A program made the position numbers and the translations under genes. A stretch of DNA of 64,000 bases from Loxodes magnus (taxonomy: Eukaryota > Ciliophora > Karyorelictea > Loxodida > Loxodidae), in assembly GCA_946699065.1 (NCBI GenBank), contig CAMPDV010000096.1, positions 186,001 to 250,000 of the forward strand, given 5' to 3'. This document shows positions 1-14,280 of this stretch, in pieces (the first letter of the stretch is position 1; each line of letters opens with the position of its first letter). The notes below the pieces were generated by a model, which was not told the DNA's origin, did not search any database, and was given only the letters and a program-made list of their open reading frames with translations.

Positions 1-3000
1 AGGAAAATTTCGTTTTTAAACCAATGACACTAGCGATCGGTGACGGTGCTAATGATGTTTCAATGATTCAAGAAGCACATGTTGGTGTGGGAATATCAGG
101 TAAAGAAGGAAGATAAGCTGTAAATTCTAGTGACTATGCTATTGCCAGATTCAAATTCCTTAATACTTTACTTCTAATCCATGGAATGAGAAATTATAGA
201 AGATGCTCATATATAATTCTTTATTCCTTTTACAAGAACTTCACTCTAATTTTCCCCATGTTTTACTTTTCCTTTTATTCAGCTTTTAGTGGAACAGCTC
301 TATACGATTCATGACTTATCATGAGTTATAATGTAGCATTTACTGCTGTACCTATTATAATTCTAGCAGTTTTTGATTACGAAATAAATGTCAAATCATG
401 CCTGCAATTTCCAGAGCTCTTTTGATAAGGAATCCACTAAATAAGGTTTAATTTTAAGGTTTTTATATTTTGGATGTTTAATGCAATTCTGCACAGCGCA
501 ATTATTTTCTGGTTTTTAATCTAAGGAATAGAAGACCAAGCGGAAATTGATTTTTATCTACAAGGAACATCAGCATTTTTAATGGTTTTGATAAACGTAA
601 CTCTCATCATATGCATAGAAAATAAAAATTGAACCTTCATATTTGGCTTTGCAGTAGTATTATCAATTATTTGCTTTTTTCCTTATATTTTCTTCATGAT
701 GAAAGTTAGTTTTCCAACAGAATCTTTAATTGGAATCGCTTCGCATTTGTTTGATAACGCTCTCATATTTGTGACCTGAATTTTAGTGCCTCTAATTCCG
801 TTTTTAATTCATTTTGGATACAATGCTTACATCTAAATGTTTCATCCTTAAATTTTCCATATTGTCAGAGAAATAGATAAGACTAACAAATATTCGGATA
901 ACTATTAAGCAGCTATGGTACCATTTAGACTGGATAAGTTCAGAAATAACCTAAACTCCATTTATATCTGCTCGAAAGACTAAGAATCCTCGGATATGGA
1001 TGAAATGAAGTTTAAAACTTACTAATTGGCATTCAAAAATAAAACCACTGAAATTTTATATCAGATGTAATACTCCTACGTTCATATTAAATACACTAGA
1101 ATAATCCTCTTAATGCTTACTATCTTAATCACAGTCTGAATTTTATTGGAAGCATTTGTTAATAAGAGAACTTTTGAAGTCATTCTTACTAGAATTTTAC
1201 TGTGGATCGCATTGTTTATAACGTTCGTGTTTAGCTTCCATAAATACTTTATCAACAATTACTAGATTTGTATATTAGTGATAATAACTTGTGCCTTATT
1301 AGTCAAAATCATAATAGAAATTATAAACAAATCTGATGGAGCTATGGCTACTGCTATAACACCACTTATTACTTTTGTCATATTCAACGTTAGCGCATTT
1401 TACATCACTATCTTAAACTTCCTTCACTTAATTGGTTGGTTTGCTAGATTCTATTTCCATCATATTGCAGAAAAAGATAATTCTACTTTCGAACTTTGCG
1501 TCATGCTAACAGCCACAACTATCCTGCATATTGGTTTGAACACTTTGTGCGCTTATCTAGCGTTTAATATAGAGAAGGCGGAAAGAAAGAAATTTGTACT
1601 GAATAGAAAACTTGAAAATAGGATAAGCAAGAATAGGGAAATTATGAGCATTCTACTTCCTGAATTTGTTAAGGAAAAGTTTTTAAGAGGAGAGTTTTAG
1701 TATGTCAAAAAGCAAAACAATGTTACAGTTCTATTCTGCTACATTCTATACTTTGACGAAATATGTGATCTGTATCTAGCATAAGAACTGGTTTCTCTTC
1801 TAGACAACGTCTTCATTAAATTCGATTAATGCTGCGATTAGTGTGGAGTTACTAAAATAGAAACTGTAGGAAATTGCTATATGGCTTGTGCTGGTTTAGA
1901 GGATAGTGAGGAAAAAATGCACCCAGATCTTGCTAAAAGGAATCACGCAGAAAGATGTGTAGATTTAGCTTTCAGCATGATAAGAAAAATACAGAATTAA
2001 TAGCTAAAAAATGGAGTCAGTCTCTGTATTAAAATTGGAATAAATAGTGGGAATGTTATTGCAGGTGTTGTAGGAAATGAAAAACCGTAATTTGCATTAG
2101 TAGGAAACACAGTAAATACTTCCAGTAGGATGTGCAGCACAGTAAAATAACCAATGAAAATTAGAATATCAAACAGCACTTACGAATACGTCAAAAAGAT
2201 GAATAATGTAGATTTTAAATAAGAGACAGTTAATGCGAAAGGGTTAGGAGATGTTATTACCTACTTAATTACGGAAAAGGAGCATGTTCCTGAATTTAAA
2301 ATGGAATAGCAGAATAATGACAAAAGTATTAACGTTTATTAAAATTCAATGAACTAAGATGTTTCAACTTTAATAACTGAACCAATACCCACTCCAAGAA
2401 ATGATTCTGAGTCTACTTCCTTATTGTAAAAGACATCATCAACTGCAAAACCAAATTTTTCTGCAATTAAAAATAGGAAAAAATCTATAGTTGCCTAGTT
2501 AGAAGTAATAGAGTAGATAAACCATGCATCAAATGAAAATAAAAAGAAGTTCTTATATGGATGTGGAATTACTCTATGGGATGAAGTTTTGGAATTTTTA
2601 AATTAAATTCAAACGAAAAGATTAAAAAGAATAAAAATAGGATTCGCTGTATTTATAATCACCTTCACGATTATAGCAATAATTTATACTCTGCGTAAGG
2701 CTATTATTGACAAAGTAAGATTTCTATTATAGGGTTCATGAATTACAATTGCTTTCAGATATGCATTTTCTTTTATAGCTTCATTATCTCTTTTCAGCTT
2801 TCTTGAGAAAATAGTTCTTAAAACTTCAATTTTCAAAGCGATTTTTATCATTTTACTTCTTGCTCTTGTATCTCTGGACAACACAAGATTTAGTAAAGGA
2901 GATAACTTCATTTATTTCGAAGTTCAAGAAGTAATGCTTGTAATTTTGATCCTCACAAATGCAAGTTCAATCTTAAGTACAGTAATCTTTATGATAGACA

Positions 3001-3875
3001 CTTTAGCTATTATATTCTGAATTATTCACGTCACTACAGACTATAAATGGGATATTATCGGAGTAGAAAGTACCTTTTTTTTACTGACTTTCATTATTCT
3101 AAGTACAATCAATGTAGTTGTAATGGAAAGACATGAGTTCAAAGAGCATACACTTTAGAATAAAGCTAACCAAGAAATTTAAAATTCTGAAAAATTGCTT
3201 TCAAAACTAATGCCTTTCACTGCTTTGGAAAATCTAAAGAAAGGAAATGCAGCTTCAGATAATATTAGTGGTGTCCCTCTCTTATATGCTGATATAGCAG
3301 GTTTTACAGATTTTAGCTCTAAGAGGGAGCCATAAGAAGTAGTTAAAATGTTGTCAAAATTCTTCAGCACCTTTGATGAATTATGTGAACTGCATAAGGT
3401 CTTTAAAGTTTATACAATTGGAGATTGCTACGTTGTTATGGGATTTAGAGATGATGGAAAAACTGAAAGAAATACACTGCAAGAACTAATTAATACTATT
3501 GAGTTTGGACTTTCAATGGCTAAAAATATAACTCAGCTCAATTAATAAGAGAACATGGGAATAGGCATGAGAATAGGAATACATGTAGGAGATATTGTAA
3601 CTGGAGTTACAGGAACTAATATAGTAAGATTCGATACATATGGCTCTGATGTTCTTATAGCTAATAAAATGGAAAGCGAAGGTGTCAAAGGTTATGTCAA
3701 TCTTTCTAATAAAGCCAAGAACATATTAGAAGAGAACAGAGTTCAAAAATACGTCTTTAAATTTAATAAAAAATTAGAAATTAAGTTAAGAACTAAAGAT
3801 TTGTCCACTGATTCTTACCTAGTAGCTCATATAGAAGACGAAAAGACACTCTTAGATGCTAAACCTGCTTAATGA
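1..3875 (+). CDS. P4-type ATPase / guanylyl cyclase fusion, 3' part
   Basis: Bifunctional membrane protein predicted to combine a lipid-flippase-like ATPase with a cyclase making cGMP; this architecture is known from ciliates and apicomplexans. The 5' end lies outside the window; the frame is open from base 3 and gives about 1290 residues. Seen: the P-type hinge [20 protein letters not shown] (residues about 14-33), the C-terminal ATPase helices, a six-helix cassette (about 357-533), cyclase domain one (about 546-756), a second cassette (about 863-1043) and cyclase domain two (about 1056-1279). Domain one lacks the metal aspartate (FCYIL) but has KIET, with the guanine-type Glu, and FALVGNTVN. 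Domain two has the metal Asp in [11 protein letters not shown] and the second in YTIGDCY. This is the swapped C2-C1 order of ciliate cyclases. TGA reads as Trp (FVTWILVPL). The end is TAA TGA. No intron seen. Confidence 0.93.
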
Positions 3876-4483
3876 TTTTTTAACTGAAAATTATTCTTAT
3901 ATAACCAATTAATTTTATCAATAAGCACATTCCCTTTATTATTAAGTATCCTTCAATATGATCAAGCTAACTATTCATATTTTCTTATCAAATTATATTA
4001 AATGCAGAACTTTAGTATCCTTAAAGATAACTTCAACCAAATGTGTACTTTTAAAACTAATTAGCTAGTGACAAGGATTAAATCTCTTTAAAGTACTTAT
4101 CAAAATTAAAGGTAATTATAATATACAATTATATCTATTTTATTCAGTTAAATAAAACAAATTAAGTCAATAGAATCTATTCTGTTCAGCTATTACACAA
4201 ACGCTTTCGTTCTTATTATCACTCTAAGTTAGCATATTAATGATAAATAAATATTTAAGAAATTAAAAATTTCTAAGAAGAAATCAAGGATTTAAAGTAA
4301 ACTCTAAATCAACATTTAAAGGAATCCTAACTCATTTTACTATTCTTAAGATGATGGCTTAGTTATAAAATAATTACTTTAATGTATAAGTTATTTTCAC
4401 TTTGTGTAAAAGGAATATCAGAATATAATGTAGTACAATGGAGTTTAGTTATTGAATTCAAATGGTTAAAAACAGAGGGAAAA
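3876..4483. other. AT-rich intergenic DNA
   Basis: Lies between two convergent genes. I see no conserved ORF, RNA gene or repeat here. Confidence 0.6.
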
Positions 4484-5075
4484 TCAATTATAAGTAACTG
4501 ACCAGTTGGAAAATTTTTTTTCTATTTTAGCTTGTCTATCTCTTTCAAATTATTACTCAAATTTCTTGTACAACATAAGAGCAGATCGCGCGTCTTCTAC
4601 CTGCATTGATATAATACTGAGCAGTGCGCGCCTCCTTAGATTTCTAAATTAAACTCCTCCTTTATGACTTGTGCTAATGATGGATTTCTCTAAATACCTT
4701 TGTGCTGCATGTAAAGCCTCTGACTATCTCTAATTAATGAAAAGGGATGTTGCAATTGCAAAGCTTTCAGATCATTTTTAATACTAAAGCCTACAAGAAT
4801 TTTGTTTTTGGTAATATTCCTTACTCGTCATTGAGCTTGTTGGAATGTTATCGCATTTTTCAAGTGGCTTGCCTTAATTCCGCTAACCTTAGATCTATAA
4901 TCTAAAACTTTAGAGTCAGGAATAACATATTCATCCATCAAAACTTCTCCTTCATAATTAACAATCGAAACTCTAATCAAGGTTAGAAATAAAAAAATTA
5001 CCTTGCTAGGGCATTTCGTTTGAACAAGGTTCTAATCATTTCGCAATCAATCGCAACTATTTGTTTGTTCTGCAT
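4484..5075 (-). CDS. REX4/ISG20-like 3'-5' exonuclease
   Basis: DEDDh-family 3'-5' exonuclease of about 181 residues, of the type that trims rRNA and other RNAs, probably in the nucleus or nucleolus. Seen: Exo I motif AIDCEMI (residues 8-14), Exo II region ILVGFSIKNDLKALQLQHP with the conserved Asp followed by IRDSQRL, and Exo III GAHCSVEDARSALMLYKKFE. Two GT-AG introns interrupt it: 29 nt at 4973-5001 and only 17 nt at 4601-4617 (gtattatatcaatgcag). Removing both restores an uninterrupted family match; without the second removal the Exo III motif is out of frame. Only the C-terminal tail is short compared with animal REX4. The start ATG directly precedes the family core, so there is no N-terminal extension. 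The stop is TGA at 4484-4486. Confidence 0.9.
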
Positions 5076-6485
5076 TTTTAAATTAATTATTATTTCTATG
5101 AAATTATAGTTTACTTTTTAATTTACTCTACAATGCTCATACCTATACCTTCATTTAACTATATACTCTCTATAATCACTAGAACCACTCAAACAGTCTT
5201 AGACTAATCTTCATACAACCTTACCTTAATATATTCACTTGATGCTTCTATAGGATAAAAATTAGATAGACAAGTGCTTTCTTAGTATTGACTTAGAAGT
5301 AATAAAATTAGTAAAAGTTTCTTGTAGCTTTCTTATTAAATCTGCTAATAGCAAATACAATGTACACGTATTTAAATTACTTATGATCAAGTTTTCTTTT
5401 CTAAGTCCTTTTTATGAGAATGTTCTGCTAGTAATAATAAAGTAGTTCTTTGATATTTAGTTAAAAGCATAAATTCAAATTATGACATTGCTTATACAGA
5501 GAGCAAATTATGCTCATTTAAGGGTGAGATACATCTTTTCTTATCATGGTGGCAAATTGATAAGATTAAGGTTCTAAAATGTATAGAGAGCAAGATTAAA
5601 TTCTAATTAATAAAAATAAAAGATACATGCAGCTTATTTCGTTTACTATACATCCTTCAGAATTTATAAAGCTATATTACATACTTTATAACTAGAAGTG
5701 ATATTACTGAATAAAGCTACTTACCCATAAAATAGTTTAAATGACTGAATATTTCAGATAGCATACAATCAATAATGTTTCTTATTATTCTGTACTCTAA
5801 TGAAACTTTTTTGATTATAGCTCCTATAACTTTAGAGTAGATATTAATATCAATTATTTAACTAAAAATTAATTTAAAATGAGTTATAAATATCTTGAGT
5901 AGTTAATTTATCATTTAATACTTCTTATCATATTCTACATCTATTTATCTAATATCCTATTATTTTCCCCTATGTCTCGTTTTAGCTTCGTTATCACTCT
6001 TGGAATAATTTTAAGATGCTAAGATTTTTTAAGTTTTCTATCCTTAATAATTTAAGCTAATATATAATAGGTATAGATATCTTAGTTTCATTATTGCTAG
6101 ATAACCATATCAATAGATCAGCTCTTAAATAGAGAGCTTAGTTTTATATTAGATAGAGATTTTTAAATCTTTTATGCCTGCTAATTTAATTATGCTATTT
6201 AAATATAATTACTAAGTATCTAGATTTTTAGCTAATAAATAGCATAAGGATTTACCTTTCTTAGCATATCTTATAATCAGACACTTACTTAGAATATTTT
6301 AGCTGAAGATACTATAAAGCAAGTTAGAAATATGCTTATAATATCTCACATAATTAGATAATCTTAAATATATTTAGACTATTAACTGGATAAGTAAATA
6401 AAGGTACTTGGATAGTAAAGAGATAGAGAAATGAAGTAGTTACTTATGATAATATTAGCTTAAATGTTATTTAATTGTTAGTTTA
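5076..6485. other. AT-rich intergenic DNA
   Basis: No recognisable gene. The part nearest 6485 may hold the undefined 3' end (terminal exon or UTR) of the next minus-strand gene. Confidence 0.5.
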
Positions 6486-8513
6486 AGTTCCATTAATTTT
6501 ACCTTAAATGAATTTGTCCTTTACACTACTTTTTTAACTCTCTCTTTTATTAAAAAATGCCAGGATATTCTTTCATTAGTCCGAATACTCATAGTTATTT
6601 AAAATAGCATATTCTGCTAGCTTTTTCAATTCATTTCTGAAGTTACATCCAAATTGTATTGTAAATATTCATGGTAGATGTTTGAATTTTGCATCATTTG
6701 ATTTTAGCAAATGAAAAAACTCACATTGTTAGTAAATTATTTTCGTTCCGCTTCAAGTAGGGATTTATATATTGCTATAGCATTATTTCTTTCTTAGGTT
6801 TCAACTGTTTTTTACTAAATACTCAAGTCCTCTATCTACACCATAGAATAGTAGTTAGTCCGATGGCTTCATACCATATGATTAATATTTTTAATCAAGT
6901 CACTATTTGTCTTTTTGGTACTTAATTCAATCCTGAATTTATTCTGATATGTACAGCTCATCAAAACCATTTCACTCTCACTAATCAAGCTTGAATATCT
7001 ATTCAAGCTGCTATTTTATATACTAAAACTTCTACTTTTTAGATCAAGAAAGTTTGTCAGTAGAATTGAAATAAATCTATACAAAGTCTCTTACAAAGTA
7101 AGACATGAAGTAGAAAAGAACTCTGTTCCATATTTTTTTACCTTTAAAAGTGAATACATTCTTATGAACTGAATATAGATCCTTTCATGTATGATGAAAC
7201 TTATATTTTTTAATATCATGCTCATAAAAATGGAAGCAGTTGAACTAAAGAACATCACTATCTCCTTGAACTAAAAAGTCATCCTCCTAAAAGAATAATG
7301 GGAGAAATAGTCTTAAGTTTTAGCTAAAGGTTTTATATTCCAATGTTTGCTTTTCCATCCTTTTTGGTGGCAATATATCTAAGGATCTTACTTCAAAGGT
7401 ATTATTTCGCAACCATTCTATCATTTTTTCTAAATGCTAAGTTTTTCATTCATCTTTGTATCCTTAAAGAAAAAAAATAGGTTCGTAGCCGCAGGATCTA
7501 AATTACATACCTACAAACGGAAATCAATAAGAATAAATATCAGGAGTAGCTGATATTACATAATAGCGTTTCTATGGAAAGTTGAATTTATCTCATAATT
7601 GATTTGGATTAACTTGCTTGCATTATTTTATTTCTTCATACATATTTAAAATTTAACTAGGTTTTAAAATTTTTTCTTTTGCTTGCTTTCATTACTCTAA
7701 TACTACTTCCTTCAAATATCTGTAATCATAACTTTTTAAAATCTCATCCGTTGACATAGAAAGATTTAAAGCAACCTTCTATTACTAATAATAAGTAAAT
7801 TTCTGTTGTTAATTACTTTCCTTATTTTCCATACTCTATGTAGCAATCTTTTAAACTTTCGTTTTAGGCAATTTCTTAGTCATATTACTGTTCATATTTG
7901 AACTATTTTAAATAATATTCTTTAGCTAGTCATAATGCTTATGTATCTTATTCTGCTATTTTTAATATTTTTCATTTAACTTTTGATACAAATACTTTGT
8001 TTTGGTTTTATTTTAGGAATTTTTGGTTTTGTTTTTCTTCATATACTCCTCATAGATTATTGTCTTGGAATTTTTATTTTTAAATGTTTACTTCTACAAC
8101 TTATTTCCCTTTGAATCTGTTGGTTGTTATTTATTATCTTCGAGTTGTTTTTTTCTCATATAATCACTAATAGATTAAGGATAATTTGACTTTTAATCTA
8201 TATCCTTTAAAATTTCTAATTGAGTCTTCTACGAAAATTTAGTTTTAGCAGACTAATTCAACTACTGAATATTAATGCCCATATTCTTAAGCCTTTCCTT
8301 CAACAAATTATTTTCCTCCACAAGGTTCTGCTAAATTTATTAATGCTATTGAACAATTTCTGATAACTACTGACTTTAAAGCTTTTGCAATGTAGCTAGT
8401 ATTTGGTTGTTCTACTAATTAATGTTATGATTAGAAAACAAATAAACGAAGACCCAGACAAAGATGCTTACCAAGCAAAAAATAAACAAGAGCAATCATA
8501 TTCTTTTGTTCAT
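6486..8513 (-). CDS. Putative type II membrane glycosyltransferase, paralogue A
   Basis: About 676 codons are open. An N-terminal signal anchor (residues about 5-25, LLLFIFCLVSIFVWVFVYLF) is followed by a Q/K-rich coiled-coil stem, then a conserved globular domain. That domain contains SATPDIYSYWFPFVG, LFLPLFFQEDDF and a DxD-like LVQGDSDVLQFN near residue 416. The layout (short cytoplasmic tail, anchor, stem, DxD domain) and the motif environment suggest a Golgi or ER GT-A-like glycosyltransferase, but I cannot name a family. It is one of three paralogues in the window (B at 20349, C at 29231), all on the minus strand. The catalytic domain is well conserved among them while the stem differs in length and sequence. 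The 3' end is unresolved: no TGA follows in frame for several hundred bases, so a terminal intron is likely. The low coordinate is approximate. Confidence 0.7.
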
Positions 8514-8851
8514 TTTACCTGATAAAGAATATATTTAATTATATCATACTTTAATACCTTTAGCACTACTTTAACTAATCCTTATACCTTTGCTTTACTG
8601 TATGTGCTTATTTTATTATGAATGACTTTGTCCTTTTTGTTTACAGAGATAGTCACTTTTTTAACTTTGGAAAAGAAGAGGATTTTATATCAGAAGCGTT
8701 TCCTTCATTAGCTTTGAATGATTTTATTCACTCTAAGCGTAAAGAAAATAAGATTACCATGAGTTTCTGATATATAAGTATAATATGAGGTATTTTAATA
8801 AAGAAGAGTAATTACGTACAAAGTAAATTAAAGCTATTCATTGCTAGTTTT
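8514..8851. other. Intergenic DNA
   Basis: Lies between the 3' end of ATG8 and the start of the glycosyltransferase-like gene on the same strand; any promoter of that gene must lie here. No motif recognised. Confidence 0.5.
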
Positions 8852-9202
<351 letters not shown>

Positions 9203-10822
9203 TTTATATACAATCTTTCTTTTATTTTATTTATACTCAAATTTATAAAAAACCAACAGAAATGCTTATCTTTAATTACCTTTACCCAATAAATCCATTA
9301 CATCGTCATCAAATATTACTTCACTTATATTTCATAAGGCTTCACTCTTCCTACTAGGAGCTTTCTATATACAATCAACTGATATTAATTAGCATACCAT
9401 TATACTTCTACTATGCTTTTAACTTAAATATTTACATACTAAAGCTGAGGAAAACCAGTTTGATATTAGATGATAGAATATAAAGTAGGGTAATTAATTA
9501 TAATCAACTATCATTATAACCAAATTAACTATTACTAAGTCTGCTGGCTAGTTAAAGGAGTTTAAAGCTCACTTTACTTCAATTTACTAATAAATAATAT
9601 AAAAGTTTAGTCATTGAAATGAGTCTCTTAGTTAATCTAGGATGGCTATTGGTGATTATATAATCTATATAGTTGCTAGCTTGCTAGAATAAAAATTGAT
9701 CACTTATTCATAATAAAATCAGATAAGATTAGTGCTTCTAGCTTTATTAATTTAATACTTATTCTAAGTAAAAAATAAATAAAATTGAATAGAAATTATA
9801 AAAGAAATGACTGAAGTTAAATATCTAAGCCTTATGAGAGCTTTAGTCTAACATTACGAATCTTCAAGCTTTTGGTTACTGAATAATTATAAAAATGCTG
9901 ATGTAATAAGAAATCATAAAGCTTGATTAAATTCCAATAGAAGGATAAATGTATTAGAATAAAGGAAATATAGCCATATTTAATAGCATAAAATATAAAA
10001 TTTCAATATCTCCTGTATATTTATAGTAGACTATCTGTTTATTTTATATACTATAAAGATAGATAACAGGATATGAATCTAGAATAAATTAAACGAAGGT
10101 TTATCTAGATTTGAAATATAAAGGCTAAAATAGAGTTAATATTTTAAGATTAAAATAAAAGACTTAAGAAATCATTACCATTAGAGTAATAAACTATAAA
10201 AGAGAAAAAAGGAATTATATGAACTAAAAGATTACTTCTTAATGATTAAGCATGTATATGTTTCAACTAGATAATAGAAGGATATTCTTTATGCTAATTA
10301 TTTTTTAACCTATTAAAAAAAGGATATAAAGCATAAGACTCGAATAAATAATAAGTACTAACGAATTCTAAAAATGCTCCTGGTTTTATTTAAAAAAAGT
10401 TTATAAAACATGTAAGTTAAAATTAATAAGATTTCAATTTTTCAAATAAATCATAACCGATTATTTATTTAAAGTATCAAGAGAAATGTTAAGAAGACTT
10501 TAATAATAACTAAATTATCTATATTATCTATATTATCCTTATTATTTAAAAGGAATATGAATAGTAGATTAGGTAGTTTATATCGATATTTAAAAACGCT
10601 TTCAATATAACAAAATATTTAACCTAAAGATATATAAAAGAACTCATATAGTAGTTATGAAAAGTTAATGATAGAGTTAATTTATCCTAGTAATAAATAG
10701 CTATTTTTAAATATAATATAACTAGGATCTTTTATGCTTGGCACTATCATTGAAATATATATTTAAGAAAAAGGGAAAAATAAATATAACTCATAATAAA
10801 TAAATTATTAGCTATTTTTTAT
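9203..10822. other. Intergenic DNA
   Basis: Apart from the possible in-frame extension of ATG8 (to 9400), I see only AT-rich sequence. Confidence 0.5.
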
Positions 10823-11878
10823 TCACTAAAAACCTTCTACATTTATGCATAAGCTTGGATTATTTTTTCTTTTTATTTGCTAGATTTATGATCTATCCCA
10901 TTTTAATTTATGACTGATTAAGGATTTCATTTCAGATTGTGTAATAGGGTTGTATAACTTTTTATTGATATATTTAAGCTATTTCTTTTATTCTAAATTT
11001 CCACTTTTCTCTGAATTATGTTTTACCACTTAACTTTTCTTAATTTTCAAGGGAGAGTGAAAAGCGAATTGTATTTTTGGGCTTAATTTTTGATTTATAT
11101 CGAGTAGCGACAAAGACAATATTTTTTAGTCAAAATTTTATAAATCTGTTTTCTTTTATTTTCTGCTAGCTTTAATAGTCTAAGCAGGAATACCTAGTAA
11201 ATTATATCTATCTCTACTATTTTTCTAGCTATTTTCTTTATTAAAAGCTTTGCTTTTCTTTACGAAATATATTTGATTCAATGGCTTCAACTTTTGAATA
11301 AAAGAGCTATTTATACTTGCAGCTTTTTGATGGATATAGTTATAATTTGTTGACTTAGGCTTTGAATATCGAAATTAATAGTCATTAACTCTAGCTACCA
11401 CTTTATGTAGTTTTAGTTCAGTTCTTTGGAAGTTTTTTAAATACTATTTACTTATCTCAGTCTTATTAAATTAAAGACTGTCATCATTATCTTCATTTAC
11501 ATTCATTCCTTAAGGAGATTGGGAATATATGTTCTTGGGATTTATTATTTTAGTATCGGTAGTCTAATTCAGCTGATCTCTTTTTTTAGTTTTATGAAAT
11601 TTTCTAATTCTCAAAGAGAGTTTGAGATCTCCTGCTTTGCTATATAGTAGCTAAAAACCATCTTAGTCTAAATTTAAACTAGACTGTTTGCTTATTGCTT
11701 GCTTTTTTAGTTTTTCTGGAGTTTTGCAGATTCTGCTGGATACTAATTTTTCCTTTTTTTACTTTTAATCCTCCTCAAAGTAAAATTTATCCGTCCATTC
11801 TTCCTCTTATTTATCCAATGTTTTCGAGCACTCAATCAAATTATGCACTACTTGAAAATCTTAATCTGTACCTATCAT
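10823..11878 (-). CDS. Hypothetical basic protein, 351 aa
   Basis: Unrecognised. A single TGA-free frame runs from ATG at 11878 to TAG TGA at 10823-10825. An in-frame TGA lies a few codons upstream of the ATG, which supports this start. The product is rich in Lys, Gln, Ser and Asn, has no membrane segment or signal, and contains short basic stretches (KKSQVVKHN, KQLKYINKKLYNP) that could bind nucleic acid or cytoskeleton. That is inference only. The coding strand is purine-rich and less AT-rich than its flanks, as in the recognised genes here. Many TAA/TAG codons read as Gln. No homologue comes to mind. Confidence 0.75.
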
Positions 11879-14280
11879 TTTGAACTAATGAAAATATCAA
11901 TTAAAAAAATGGTACAAAGAAAGACCCGTAAATGGTGTGGCATGAAATTAATGATAAACTAAACAATCCACTAAGATTAAAAATGGAGCTAATAGAACAA
12001 TTCTACTTGCTAGGTTTGGTATCTTAATCTTAGTAAATCAAAAAGATAAATATATATAAAGCATGCAAATAGGAAAGCTAATAAGATAATCCACTATATA
12101 TGTTGTACTTGCTATTACATTTTGATAGCTAAGAAGATAAATTAAATTAAATCCAAATAGATTGAAATAGAATCTTACTAAATCTTCTTCTCAAGATGTG
12201 CATAACTTTAAAGGTATAATTTTATAAGAATTAGACTTTATTAATAGCATCTTTAAGAAATCTTATTTAAATAATATTGACTGGGGATAACTCATTAATG
12301 TAGGGATTTTTAAATTTTATAAGTATATGTTAGCTGTATTTCCTAAGGTTAGTATTATAAAAATTAGTATATTTAGAGGAAAAAAACAAATTATTTTATT
12401 TCACTTTCTAGAATAGCTTTAGAAAATTTAGATATATATCTTTAGTGAAGTATTAATTATCTCTAGCTTTATTTAAATAATCAATAAGACTGCAGTTTAT
12501 ATCAGGCTTTTAAGTTTTTTTTAAATTGTTAAGGAACTCATTTGTATGAGGAATTATAGTCTTTATTTCTTTCATAGCGGTGAACTTAAATCTTAGATAA
12601 CTTAGATAAAAAGTAGCAGAAAAAAGTTTGAGAGATGTCTATCTGATTAGAGCTTATTAAAAATCTATAAAGTCAGATTTATTATTATAAAAGAAGACAA
12701 TTAAATAAAGTATTTACATTATTAATATTCAACCAATTAGAAGAAGGCTAGTTATCAATAATATAAGAGATTGAACTAGCAAGCACACTTAAATAAAAAC
12801 TAGTCTGTATTTAACTTTAATTTGCTAGATATTATAATTATTAATAATTCTCCAGTTAATTTCTTGCTTCTTTCTTGTCTTTCCTTCGTATAATTATTTT
12901 ATGTCTTCTTAAGTCAGTTAATAACTTAACTAGGCTATTACTTTAATTACATTTAATTAGACTAAAGTACACTCTAGCTTACTTTATTGGATTCCTCTGT
13001 TAATATTGTTAATAAAAGTAGTTATATTAATTTACAGCTAAAATCTTTTAGTACTATAGAAGGAAAATTTTAAACATAATGGAACATAAATAATAAAGGT
13101 AGAGCTTAAATTAGCATATTGCTTAGTTAATTATCTTCTTGTAATTAGTTGAATTATTTTATTGGTGCGACGCTTAAAATCTTTTACTATATATAACTTC
13201 TTCAAATTCTAGAAGAGAATACTCCTCTATTACTTTCCTTTGAAATGGTAGGAAGTATTATTTTAAGAGAATGTAGCTGAATAACGTTTTAGATATAAGA
13301 AATGTTCAATTCTGTTCAGGAATTACCTAAGTTTAAGAGTATCATTATGTTATATTGGACTCTCTTCACTATATAAAGCTCCGTAATTACTTGGTTGTTT
13401 TATCTTAAAACTCTTCCTTATTATATAACAATACTCATTATTTTTACGTAAACTTAGTAGAATTTCTAAAATTTAAGCTCAAAACTCAAAAAGTGCAAAT
13501 TCTTATACCAAAGTATAGAATTACTAGGCTCTATTTATTAATATTTATACTCCAACCTTCTCGTTACATATATTAGAGCCAATAGGAATTAAAATGCTTA
13601 AATAGTTAAGCATTGCTTTAATACGAAGTTACTTACTAGAAACCAAGACAAAATAAATAGTCTAAGAATTTTTTTTTTTAATAGACTAAAGCTTGAATAA
13701 GTATCTCTTAGTGATTTATTAAACAGATAGTTTGCTTGAAATGATAATATTGATCATAATGTCTTATTCAAACATTATAATTTGTCCTTCTTTTGTATCT
13801 CTATTATTTTTGCTTCTTATCTTACTTTATCTTTTTTACATCGCTATAATTACATAAATTTAGCTGAATTAGTTTCTACAAATCTGTAGATACTTATTAA
13901 GCTAGTAAATTAGTATTGTTATATAGGATCTAGATAAATACCATAATTCAAATGTTTAGTGGTACTTAGAATAGAAGCATTGGTTCAGCTATAAGCTATA
14001 GTTCTATTTTTGAATATAATAGCCTCAATAAGATCATTTGAAGGTTTAACTTATTACTCAATTAAAGTTTCAAAAATATTGAAATTAGGAATAAAGTTGG
14101 TTTAGTGACTTGCATAGCAAATTTATAAGGTGAAATAAGAAAGAGGCTTACTAGAATGTATTAGAGCATTTTATATTAAATAGCAAAAAGAGTAGAATAA
14201 TCATATTTAAATATGTTCATTATTTAATAAGTTAGCTAATTTAAAACAATGCACGTGTGGTATACTCTACGTATAAAAAT
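11879..14280. other. AT-rich intergenic DNA
   Basis: No supportable gene, RNA or long repeat. A CACGTG (E-box or G-box type) palindrome lies about 30 bases upstream of the bZIP start codon and could be a regulatory site, though a six-base match proves little. Confidence 0.45.

Noticed and set aside
1278-3872. Separate ORFs suggesting small cyclase genes
   Set aside because: All share one frame and are pieces of the cyclase fusion, interrupted only by TAA/TAG Gln codons.
9203-9400. Separate small gene upstream of ATG8
   Set aside because: It is in frame with ATG8 without a stop between, so an extension or upstream exon is the simpler reading; noted under ATG8.
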